NCBI GenBank assembly: GCA_949358305.1
Contig: OX442319.1
Location: 13,206,001 to 13,270,000, forward strand
From: Strigamia acuminata
Taxonomy: Eukaryota > Arthropoda > Chilopoda > Geophilomorpha > Linotaeniidae
Direction: 5' to 3'
Length of the DNA stretch: 64,000 nt
This document shows, piece after piece, positions 22,165 through 31,702 of the stretch. The first letter of the stretch is position 1. Each line of letters opens with the position of its first letter. Position numbers and translations under genes: made by a program. Under the pieces are notes generated by a model. It was not told the DNA's origin. It searched no databases and saw only the letters and a list, made by a program, of their open reading frames with translations.

Positions 22165-24276
22165 TTTTTTAATTATGCACACGTTTGTAATTATATTTAC
22201 TCGTTTCTTACCAGGACGGACCCAACGACGACGGTGCCTTGGACCTATCCCAAAGCACGGGGCATTCCGTGTGGTCATCGAGCCTGCCACAAACGTGAGT
22301 TCCACGCGCTCTTCGGGTCTTGCACGCAACGTCTCACAATTTATTTATTTATTTTTTTTTTTAGAGAAACGGATGGGACGGCGGATGAGATTGTGGGGGG
22401 GGTTGTGGATGAGATCGTGGAGGAGGTGGGGAAGGCGAGGGCGGCGGAAGAGACTGTGTCGGAGACGGAGAAGAAGAAGGCGGTGGAAGAGACTGTGTCG
22501 GGGAAGGAGGTGGAAAAGGAGATGGCGGTGGAAGAGACTGTGTCGGAGACGGAGAAGGAGAAGGCGGTGGAAGAGACTGTGTCGGGGAAGGAGGTGGAAA
22601 AGGAGATGGCGGTGGAAGAGACTGTGTCGGAGACGGAGAAGGAGAAGGCGGTGGAAGAGACTGTGTCGGGGACGGAGAAGGAGAAGGCGGTGGAAGAGAC
22701 TGTGTCGGGGAAGGAGGTGGAAAAGGAGAAGGCGGTGGAAGAGACGGTGGTGGAAGAGACAGTGGAGGAGATGGGAATAGTGTGGCCGGAGATGGAGGTG
22801 GAGTTGGAAAAGGAGAAGGAGACGTGGAAGGAAACGGCGGTGGAAGAGGCAGTGGAGGAGAAGGAAAAGGAGAAGGAGACGGCGACGGCACCGAAGAAGA
22901 GGACGTGTGTGAGGAAAGGGGGTGCGAAAAAGAAACGGAAGACCGTTGAGAAGGTGGAAAAGGAAGTATTCGAGGTAACGTAGTAACTGACCATTTTATT
23001 TTGACAATCAACGTGATCGCGTTCCAATTTGAAATTGAAAAGCGATCACGTTGATTTGACGTAAATTAATAATTCCCGCGCGCGCACTATAATTTAACCT
23101 GCAAATTTAATTTGCCGCGCGCGCATTGAGCGGATTGATCGTATGAATCCGACCCGCGCACAAACTTGGATTCGACGTGCAATATCGTATATTTATTTGC
23201 CCGTCTGTTTGTTCGTTTATTCATTTATTTATTTTTTTTTTTTCTCCAGTCGTTGCCCAGCACATCAGGTTGCACTTGGACGATGCCAAGCGTTGTGACG
23301 GTCCCGTCGTCACCAGACCTGTCACCGCCGCTGTCGCCACCACTTCAACCAACGGCGACATTAGGCAAAATGCCTTTAATGTGCCCCGTCGTGAGGTTGG
23401 AACGGCTGCAATTGCCGATCCTCACACCAATGCCACGTCCTGTCGTGTCGGCGCCGTGCCCGGTTATGTCGACGCCGTGTTTCACCGTGCCACCATCTGC
23501 GCCCATCGCCCCCCCGCCGCCGCAAGAACAGCAACTGGCGCGTGTCATCGCCAAGCCGCGAAGATCCGCGTTGAAGCGGCCCGCATCACCGTCATGGGAA
23601 CCCGCGTCGAAAAGGTCGGAGACTCGAGTCACGCGGCGGTCGACGGAAAAGGTAACCTGTCTGGTCTATTTGTCTTTGATCGTTTGTTCAATCGTTCCTT
23701 CCATTTCTTTCAGATACGAAAGGCATCTGCATCCCAGGGCTCGGTGGTGCCGTCTGGCAGGGCAGGACCGAGTGGGCTTCCGTCCAACCTTCCGTCCAAC
23801 TTTTCGATGGAGTTGGATCGACGGTTCGGAGAATTTCAGGAATGGGTGCTCCGGAAGGTGGGGGAGGTGGAGACGGGGGCGGTGCCAACACGGCAACGAC
23901 GCCAGGGTGGAGGGAAAGGAAAGAAGGGAGAAAAACTCCGGACAGAGGGCGGGAAGTCGTTCTATTGTGCTCTGTGCGCCAAACAACCGGGTAATGAGAA
24001 ACATACATTTGTTTATTTGTTTGTTTATTTTTTGTCTAATTTTTATTTTTTTTTTTATTTTTTTTTTTTTCCTTTCCTCTCCCGCGTACCTTAGGGGTGT
24101 CGAAATACGGGCGTTTTAGCGAGGACGCGTACCGCCATTGGCGCCAACATCACCACCTAGACGCAGTTAAGCGCGAGGATGAAATCTCCAAGAGAGTTAG
24201 AAAGCATCTGCGGGACTATTCGCGTAGACCCGATCTCCTGTTGCCGGTGGGTATTTAATCAATTAGTCGATTCGTT

Positions 24277-24307
<31 letters not shown>

Positions 24308-25283
24308 TTTTTTCCTCTGTTTCCTAGAAGTTGAAAAAAATGCACAAGGCCCTGAAACGGTGCCCATTCTGCATTGCGAGGCCTGTGGTTGACCGACTAG
24401 AGGACCACTGGTTGGTCAAACACAGATATCGCATTGCATGGGCACCGGGGATGGGAGAGGGAGAGGGAGAGCGCGTCGGAGACAACGACGACGACGACGA
24501 CGACGACAACGACGGTGATTCGGCGTCACGTTCATCATCTTTTCAACGAGGCGATGCGCAGGAAGAGGAACGGGTGTTGCGATCGAGGGTGGTTCCCGTT
24601 GCGGAAGGGGGCAGCGAACCCAACAACGATCCCAACTATTGGGACGCTAGCCACGAAATGAAAATCTTTCGCGACGGGAGCATGCGGTTCTCCATCCATT
24701 CGCTTACTATCCTGCTCTTTACGATACGGGCTCAGGTTCAGGCGGAACAAGTATATATATTTTTATTTTTATTTTTATTTTTATTTATTTATTTATGTAT
24801 ATATTTTTTTTATTTTTTATTTTTTTTTAGTATTGGGACGATCCCGACATCAAGACCCACTTACTCCGGATGCTGGGGATGTTAAACCAATGGAACGACA
24901 TGTTGGTGAGTGAATCTACCGCGCGCGTCTACGTCGACACTTTTCAGATATTGATTTTCCCGTTTTATTTGCAGAATAAAGATTTCTCGTTCGGTGATGA
25001 GGTGCTGATGAAGGAGAGGTTTGTTGTCGTCGACGAGCCCGAGAACGACGGGTGTGAAGAAAAGAGACGCCGGGAAGAAGAGCGTGAAACAGGCGAAAGG
25101 TGTGAAGAGGAAAAAGAAGACGACGACGAAGATTACAGAAACTCTGAATTTGAGGACGATGCGGAAAGTGATGAGGACGAAGACGAAGAAAAGAAACTGG
25201 CGAGGAAGGAGAAAGAGAAACGGGCAAGGAGCAAGAGAAAGAGGAAAGGAAAGGGAAAGTCGAGCGCCGGAAAGAAAAAGTGA
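20194..25283 (+). CDS. Gene F, copy 1: 12-exon acidic/coiled-coil protein with two C2H2-type zinc fingers
   Basis: Exons: 20194-20253, 20776-20829, 21177-21416, 21765-21860, 22215-22294, 22365-22974, 23250-23651, 23714-23990, 24095-24246, 24328-24750, 24831-24905, 24975-25283. All junctions keep frame, with GT...AG introns and mostly GTGAGT donors, giving about 925 aa. Order: acidic, Glu/Ser-rich N-terminus; a charged tandem repeat in exon 6 built on AVEETVSETEKEK and AVEETVSGKEVEKEM; a Pro-rich exon 7; a first finger (YCALCAK in exon 8, HWRQHHH in exon 9, so split by an intron); a second finger in exon 10 (CPFCIARP then HWLVKH); a poly-Asp run; and a Lys/Arg-rich C-terminus that looks like a nuclear localisation signal. 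A nuclear DNA- or RNA-binding role is inferred. Gene H has the same two-finger order. The start is the first ATG in the first in-frame exon; an upstream coding exon cannot be excluded. Confidence 0.75.
22441..22767 (+). repeat. Coding minisatellite in gene F exon 6
   Basis: Tandem units of 39 or 45 bases share GTGGAAGAGACTGTGTCG and alternate between a GAGACGGAG and a GGGAAGGAGGTGG continuation, keeping frame. The order and number of units differ from copy 2 (63434-63797), so the array is length-variable. Confidence 0.85.
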
Positions 25284-26284
25284 ATTCGCCTAATCTGCTC
25301 CTCAAATGTACGAATACATGTTTCAAATTTAATTTTAATTTATTTCACTCCTTTAAAACTCGTTCTTTTTTTTACAGACAAATGGGCACGTCGGTGTTTG
25401 ATAGCGACGCAATCGTGTTGTTCGTTGTTCGAGCGCATCATTTTTCGGCACCCCCAATCACAACGATGTCTTCTCTCGCACACGTGGAATGTGGCAGCCT
25501 CGTCCACGTCGAGTCTGGTTCGAGTGGACTCTGACAAAACAGCGAAGCTACTCGAATTCTCGACGTCAGTGTGTTTGGTGTCGTTGTTGTTTCGGTCACA
25601 CGAGTGGCGCCCTCTTCACGTCCGCGCGGAGAAACGCTAAAAATTGCGGACAGCGTTCCAAAACAATCAACGGTCATTCACAGCGAATTACTAATCTGAC
25701 AATAATTTCGGTGTTCTTGGTGTTGTTTTTGATTACGGTGTTGTTCTTTTTAACAATCAAGCATGGTTCTGCGTTTAAAACACACCGATTTTATTTCTTT
25801 TTGTGCTTGTTTGTTTTTTTTTTGTTTTTTTTTTTTTAATTTTATTAGATTTCAAACAGTTTTCCGGATCGAAACTAATTTTTTTTTTTGCTTATATTTA
25901 ATACTTCTGATAAAAAATAATAATTTATATTTTTCTGAGTTTACAACTTGCAGTTTTATTTTAGTTTTGGTGTGGTAGCATTTAATATTTGCGTGTTTGT
26001 TTGTTTGAATCTCGATTAGTCTGGTATAAAAGATGTTATGTTATGTTTGTTTATTTAATGCTGAATTTTAACAATATTGATTTAAAAAAATAATCGATAG
26101 ATAATTTAACATGTGCATGTTAATTACAAACGAGTTTTAATGATTAAATATGATTATGAAAATTAAAATTAAAATTGAAAACGATTTGAAAAATTAAAAA
26201 TGATTTATTCACAAAAAAATAAAGAAATATATATATATATATATAAAAACGAGTTGTTTACAAAAAAAAAAGGAAAAAAAAAAA
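25284..26284. other. Downstream region of gene F, no gene seen
   Basis: An acceptor-like TTTTTTTTACAG at 25377 suggests an intron in the 3' untranslated region of gene F. The rest is AT-rich with poly-T runs, a TATATATA stretch (26229-26245) and AATAAA at 26219. Open frames are short and unsupported. Confidence 0.5.
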
Positions 26285-26701
26285 TTAAAAATTAAAGTGA
26301 CGAGTTGCCATCTCGGCCGCGAACAAAGTTGCCCGTCGCACCTCCTCGGCTGCTTCGGATGAGGCTACGGCGGCATCGACAGCCTCTTCAATGGCGGCCA
26401 CGACGTTGGGGTCAGTGACGTTGGCCGACGCGACGACCCCTGCCACCGCCGCCACCGACTCCCGTGTCGCTCTGGTCGACTGCGACAGAGTCATGGCCGC
26501 TGCGGCAGCCGCCGTGGCCACCATGACCAAGGACAACGCCGGGTCCCGCACTTGGGCGGCAAACTCAACCGACCCGGTCGCGCGCGCAGTTGCACGCGCG
26601 CGTCCTTCCGCCTCCGCCGACGCACGAAGTGCCGCAATTCGATGTCGCATTATCGGCGGCCGTGGTGGCGGCGGAAGGCTGCAACAAAGAATAAATAAAT
26701 A

Positions 26702-26736
<35 letters not shown>

Positions 26737-26914
26737 CGACCAATCGTGTCAATTTGCAATTTACTCACCTCGGTTGGGCGTCGCGTCTAAGTGCGAACTG
26801 CTGAGGGCGGGGTAGGGGCGACGCCCACATCTCGTTAATCGAGGGGACACCCCTCCACGCCGCCCTACCCCGTCCTCGGATTCGACGCGATCGTTCATCA
26901 TCACTGTCTGCCAT
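26285..26914 (-). CDS. Gene D: small alanine-rich helical protein
   Basis: Exon 1 is 26769-26914 (donor GTGAGTAA) and exon 2 is 26285-26678 (acceptor TTGTTGCAG). The intron is phase 2 and the frame joins exactly, giving 179 aa. The ATG follows a TTTCCTAG acceptor directly, so a non-coding upstream exon is likely. The N-terminus is acidic then Arg-rich (ADSDDERSRRIRGRGRAAWR), followed by a Pro-rich hinge at the exon junction. The remainder is Ala/Val/Thr-rich helix (VMVATAAAAAAMTLSQS, VVAAIEEAVDAAVASSEAAEE). It has no signal peptide and no recognised domain. The intron carries (GATT)n and TTTA repeats before the acceptor, like the other cassette genes. Function unknown. Confidence 0.6.
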
Positions 26915-26937
26915 CTAGGAAACAAAAATATAAAAAA

Positions 26938-27022
<85 letters not shown>

Positions 27023-28346
27023 ATAGATAAAAGATAATAAAAGTTGAACGAAATAAGCGGAGAAGAAACTTGAGTCGAAGCTGGGATGCATGTTGACGGA
27101 ACATATAAACCCGATGTCGGCAATAACACTGCACCGAGGATGATTTAACAACTTGAAATTGGAAATTCTGTTTGTTTTGAATTTTTAAATTTACCGTCTA
27201 TTTGTTTGTTATTTTGATTGATTTTGTAGTGTTTTGTTTTGCGTTGTTCGGTCAGGCTAGATTGGACGTTGGTTTTCGAGTTATTGTGCCACAGTTGTTG
27301 CCGAAATCTGGTATGTATGTCGCGTTCCGTCAACGCGGAGGCGAGAAACACTCGCTACGCTTCATCGCGCCCGTCTGTCTAATTATTTGTTTGTTTGTTC
27401 GCTCCTCCTCAAATTCGTCTATCGAACAATTGTTCAAACCCTCGATCGATAAATTGCCGAATTGATTCAATTCGGACAAATTCCCTCCGGAAACAATCGA
27501 TTGTTTACTTACGGTAAATGCGCGAGTCGAGGTGCTTCGTTTGCTTCGCTGTGGTTAATGGTTCCGACACCGGGTTAAACGCGTCGCTAGCGTCGCGTGT
27601 ATACAACCGCGCGTGTTTGAAAAATAAAATGGGTGAAAATTAAAGAAAAAATATTTATTGGTGAATTATTAAAATAATTGATAAATTAATTAATTAAAAG
27701 AAAAAGAAAAAGAAAAAAAAAAATAAAATAAAATAAAATAAAATAAAATAAATAAATAAGTTTGGCCGTTGCCGCCATCTGTCGCGTGGACTCATCCACT
27801 CACTTGCTCACACTCGCTCACTGTCGACCAACCGTGTGAGAACGTTAAAAGGTAAGTTAACCATTTCACATATTCACATACACACATACACACACAAAAC
27901 TCGCCCACCCGCACTCCTAAATGCACGTCCAAACACGCGCCCAAACGCATATCCACGTGGAATTTGGCGAGCCACGCGCGTAGCCATTTTTTATTTTTCC
28001 GCCCCACGTTGTTGTTGTCGTCGCCGCCAACAGAAACCAAGCGATATTGAGTTTAACGTCTCGCGCGGGGTTTTCGTTTTCTCTTTTTTCGGGAATTCCC
28101 GGTTCCCAGTACCGGAATAGCGTCTTTTCTTTCTTTTTCTTTTCGTCATAAATTATCGTTTTTATCAATTTTTTAGTCAGTCAAAAGTGGCCATTCTCGT
28201 TATTGAAACGTAATAAAATATAACGTTTCGTTGACAAAAATGGCGTCTCGATTTCCAGGTTCCCGACATTAAAACCATAATCCCGCGTGTTTTGTTTTCA
28301 CTTTATTACTTTTTTTTTTTTTATTTTTTTTTTCATGGAAGAAAAA
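26915..28346. other. Intergenic region between divergent genes D and A
   Basis: Holds a long AAAT microsatellite (about 26938-27024) just upstream of gene D on its strand, and an AAAAG/AAAAT run (27698-27755). From about 27770 the sequence GCCGCCATCTGTCGCG leads to a donor AAAAG/GTAAGTTAACC at 27852, which I read as a non-coding first exon of gene A. No further gene is seen. Confidence 0.5.
27770..27851 (+). promoter_or_regulatory. Probable non-coding first exon of gene A
   Basis: Contains CGCCATCTGTCGCGT and ends at the donor GTAAGTTAACCATTTC. The same donor string and a related CGCCAGATGCCGCGT precede gene B at about 38893-38979, which supports a shared 5' gene structure. Confidence 0.4.
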
Positions 28347-28896
28347 ATGGAACCCACCATGTCGTCTCCTGTCTCCATTTTGCAGTGCGTCGACTATAAG
28401 TCGCCGCCGTCGACGATCGGTAGTTCCCCGCCGCCGTCGACGATCATTTGTTCCGGGGCGTCTAATAAACGTCGCTCGGTGGATTCGAAGAAAGCGGGCA
28501 CTCCCGCAAAAAGAAGAAGGGTCAGTATTCTATCAAAATTATCGCCCACCTATTTATTTGTGTATTCGTTAATTCTCTTTCCTCGTTTTTCAGAGGTCGC
28601 TCTTGACACCAAGGACACCAGGTGCCAAGAAGGTGGAAAGAATAGTTGCGGACAAGATTGAGAAGGCGGTGATGAAAAGGATGAGGAGGATCGAGAAGAC
28701 GGTGGCAAAAGGATTCGAGGAGATGATGGCAAGAACGGAGAGAGTTGTGTTGGGTATGGAAGCGAGGTGGCGAGAGCGCCTGGAGAAGATCGAAGAGGAG
28801 GAGGAAAGCGAAGGCGATGGAAAAGAAGATGGCGACGGGAGGGGAAAGGATGCCGGAAAGACTATCAACGACAGTGATGTTTCGATGGAGTATTAG
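28347..28896 (+). CDS. Gene A: small two-exon coiled-coil protein
   Basis: Exon 1 is 28347-28520 (donor GTCAGT) and exon 2 is 28594-28896 (acceptor TTTTTCAG), phase 0, 157-158 aa. The chosen ATG follows a CATGGAAG acceptor that is mirrored in gene B; an ATG at 28335 is in frame but would lie in the intron. Exon 1 is Ser/Pro-rich and ends in KAGTPAKRRR, a likely nuclear signal. Exon 2 is a charged coiled coil (KVERIVADKIEKAVMKRMRR) with an acidic stretch and a C-terminal DSDVSMEY. Gene B ends similarly (GSDLSMEL). No known domain. Same family as genes B and C. Confidence 0.65.
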
Positions 28897-29015
28897 GGGG
28901 GGGAGGGGGTGCGCCTAAAGGAACAAAACTTTATTTGCTGTTCAGTTTATTCATTTATTCGGTTCATTCGTCCATTTATTTATTTATTTGTCTGTTTTGC
29001 AATTGTTTCACTTCG

Positions 29016-29058
<43 letters not shown>

Positions 29059-29341
29059 TCTCTTTCCTTTTTCTCAAATTATGGAAAAAGTTTGTAGAAT
29101 TTTATTTTCGTTCGGTCCATTAAACTAATGCATTCGATCGATTCAGTGTGACATTTTATTAAATTTGAATAAAAGATGTGAAAAAATGGATAAAACGCAA
29201 TGATCGCGCGCGTGACCGAGCGCCTAATTGCGTGACCGTGACTATCCGCTTCCGTCACCGCTCCGGGAGGTTTTCCGATCTTGTACGACATAGTAGATGG
29301 ATGTGGCGTTGGTGGAACCCTTCAAAAATTTAAAAAAAAAA

Positions 29342-29386
<45 letters not shown>

Positions 29387-29395
29387 ATAGATAGA

Positions 29396-29446
<51 letters not shown>

Positions 29447-29448
29447 AA
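29342..29448. repeat. AAAT microsatellite
   Basis: More than twenty tandem AAAT units with two GATA-type interruptions near 29390. Confidence 0.95.
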
Positions 29449-29574
29449 TATCATAGAGAAACAAAACAGATGAGAGATCCGTTCGTCGTTTAGTTACGAC
29501 GACTGAATAAGTAGTTTAAAACGTAAATAAATTAAATAAAACCAAAAAAAAAATAAGTAAATAAATAAAAGGGA

Positions 29575-29779
29575 TCAAATCTTTCGACCCCTCCCCCCCC
29601 TCCCACAGGCCCTGGGGAAGGGAGTATGTGTAATGGCACGTACACATCGTCTTTTTTGAATATTTATCCCGTAGATATGAAGAAGATCGACTGAAACGAA
29701 AATTCGGGAGAGTCGAGACTCGAACCCACGACCCACGACTCCGTAAGGCGGGTGACTACCCACTCGACCACCTGGGCCG
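29575..29779 (-). mobile_element. tRNA-derived SINE, minus strand
   Basis: On the minus strand the head at 29779-29706 has a pol III A box (TGGTCGAGTGG) and B box (GGGTTCGAGTC) at tRNA spacing. The two acceptor arms do not pair, so it is not a functional tRNA. About 130 bases of unrelated tail follow, ending near an AAAT-rich stretch. A second head of the same type lies at 40591 on the plus strand. The 3' end is approximate. Confidence 0.6.
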
Positions 29780-29808
29780 ACGATAAAAGGTCGCCGTTAT
29801 CGGTGTTG

Positions 29809-29819
29809 TTGTTTGTTGT

Positions 29820-29879
<60 letters not shown>
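29809..29879. repeat. TTG trinucleotide array
   Basis: Some twenty TTG units; on the minus strand it reads CAA. No gene frame is attached to it. Confidence 0.95.
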
Positions 29880-30113
29880 TTTTGTTTGCAATTAGTGTCA
29901 CTAGGTATCGCGTCATAGCGCCGTAGTGTCACGACATTTCAGTTCGCCGCGCACGTGTGGCTGCCCCCTCGCTCGACGGCGTCACACAGCGAGTGGTCCA
30001 ACTATTCTACTTTCCCAACAACCGGAAACTCGTGGCACAACGAACCAACATTGATGTTGCCACCACCATCGTCGTTTTATTCTCTCAGCGGTGTCGAAAT
30101 TGTCCGTTTTCAG

Positions 30114-31467
30114 ATGGAACCGAAGCGTGAAGAAGAGAGGCGACCAAGATGGCCACCTATTCCCGTTATCGTGGTAAGCGCGTTTACATCCTTATGAACC
30201 CGGGCTATTAAACGGAGTGGTACGGCGCGTATGTGCATATTTTTCTGATTTGATTGATTAATTATTTCCAGGTCGATGACGAGGAAGGGGACGATGACGC
30301 CACCCTCACTATTGTCGCCGCCGCCGCCAACGTCAACGACGCACCGTTGTGCAGTGCTAAAGAGGAACACGAAATCGAAGTGAGAATCTGTAATGTCGTG
30401 CCTTGGTTCACCTCGATCCATTAATTCGTCCATTTACTTACTTACTTACCCATCTACTGGTCTGTGTCTCTAGATTGGGGTGGTTGAGGTAGAAGTACCA
30501 TGCGAGGGAGGAGGAGGAGATGAGCGACCCGCGATGGGAGAAGATGTCGAGATGGAACGGGAACTCGCGATTGAGGAGAATCGGAAACGCGCGATTGGAG
30601 AAGATCTGGAACGCGCGATTGGAGAGGATTTGGAACGCGCGATTGGAGAGGATTGGGAACGCGCGATTGGAGAGAAACGGAAACGCGCGATTGGAGAGGA
30701 AGAGCGAGAAAATGGAGAATCAATGAGCGCGCGGTTTCTATTGGCGCAAATTCAACAAACACGAGAGGAGCAGCGACAGTTGCGTCGAGTCGTGGATGAC
30801 GAGTTGGGGGAGTTGAAGCGAGAGATAGGATCGCTTCGAGGGCAACTGGAGGAAAAAGAAAAATTGATGATCACAGAGAGGATGAAAGATCTGGATGCGT
30901 GGCACCAAAAAGAATACCGACAACAATTGAAATACCATAAGGAATATGAGGAGCATCAATTACAATTGCGTCTCGCGCAACTGGAGCGAGAAAAAAAAAT
31001 TCAGTTGGAGGAGTGGCGCGAAAAGGACCTAAAGAGGCAAAAGAAGTGTCGCAAAGAAGACCTGAGGCAGCAGCGGGAATGGGCAATGCGCCCACCCGGA
31101 CAAGGAGTATCGTGGGCCCGGTATGTAGGAGGTTATGCGGAGCAGTTGAAAAATAATTCAACGGAGCTAGGGGTTCGGGCCGCGAAGATAGAGGCGCTCG
31201 AAGTGCTGGTGGAAAGTCTCAAAGACCGGTTGCGGAAGGAGTGGCAAATTCGACGTAACCAAGAACGGAGTTCGCGGTTGATCGCCAGATTCGTGAGTGT
31301 ATCTATCTCTTTCTTTCTTTCTCTTTCTTTTTTTTTTTTTTTTTTTTTTTCCCCCCCCTTCATTCTCTCTCTCTTTTTAGGGGTCGTTTCCAAAGTTGAG
31401 TCGCCCCCCGGATCTTTTTGACAAAGCCATTCAAACCGAGCAACCAGAAAAACCCGAAACAATTTGA
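30114..31467 (+). CDS. Gene E: four-exon coiled-coil protein with an octad-type repeat
   Basis: Exons: 30114-30173, 30272-30379, 30474-31292, 31381-31467, all phase 0, 357 aa to TGA. An in-frame ATG at 30054 is an alternative start, but CAG directly before 30114 could also be a splice acceptor. Exon 2 is acidic then Ala-rich. Exon 3 starts with an array of about six units resembling ERAIGEDL (ERAIGEDW, KRAIGEE), then a long Glu/Lys/Arg/Gln-rich coiled coil. It also has one less charged segment (GQGVSWARYVGGYAEQL). The last exon is short and hydrophilic (IQTEQPEKPETI). It looks like an elongated, self-associating scaffold protein. No catalytic or nucleic-acid-binding domain is seen. It converges on the transposase gene, with 235 bases between the stop codons. 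Confidence 0.7.
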
Positions 31468-31702
31468 GGGCGACTCGGACGATACAAAAACCGACGCGAG
31501 ACCAACGAGTCAATTGATGCCCATTCTTATTTTAATTATTATTATTATTATTACTATTATTATTGTCATCTCATCATCGCCACCGCTGCATCTATCACAC
31601 GATAAATAGATAAAAAAAAATTGTTACATGTTCTGGTGGAAATCATAAAAGTTTATTTATTTATTTATTTATTTAGTTTTACAAACAAAAGAGCATAGAA
31701 AA
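31468..31702. other. Short gap between convergent genes E and the transposase
   Basis: Contains an ATT-rich run (31533-31563) and a TTTA microsatellite (31652-31676). It is the shared 3' region of both genes. Confidence 0.6.

Larger units (their letters stand above)
1..22965. repeat. Long repeat, copy 1 (continues left of the window)
   Basis: Base 1 corresponds to base 41299, and the match runs, apart from two retrotransposon insertions, to about 22965 here and to the window end at 64000 in copy 2. In the stretches I compared by eye there are only a few substitutions per kb plus changes in homopolymer and microsatellite length. The 5636-14947 element is absent from copy 2. The two copies may be a true duplication or two haplotypes scaffolded one after the other. 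Confidence 0.93.
28897..30113. other. Intergenic region with microsatellites and a SINE
   Basis: Contains TTTA near 28965, a (TG)n run at about 29024-29055, a long AAAT array at about 29342-29448, a tRNA-derived SINE on the minus strand (head at 29706-29779) and a (TTG)n array at 29809-29879. A minus-strand open frame near 29242-29315 follows an acceptor-like TTTTTGAAG but I cannot build a gene from it. Confidence 0.55.

Noticed and set aside
22100-22780. Arg/Lys/Trp-rich frame overlapping exon 6 in the plus direction
   Set aside because: It runs through an intron microsatellite and is a shifted reading of the same repeat, and it does not join any other exon in frame.
22361-23027. Long proline- or serine-rich open frames antisense to gene F exon 6
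   Set aside because: They are mirror images of the AVEETVS minisatellite. The plus-strand frame has splice signals and joins neighbouring exons; the antisense frames do not.
26901-27134. Open frames made of YLFIYLF repeats here and at many other microsatellites
   Set aside because: They are translations of (TTTA)n arrays with no start context or domain.
29706-29779. A functional tRNA gene on the minus strand
   Set aside because: A and B boxes are present but the 5' and 3' acceptor strands do not pair and no clean anticodon arm forms, so a SINE head is the better reading.
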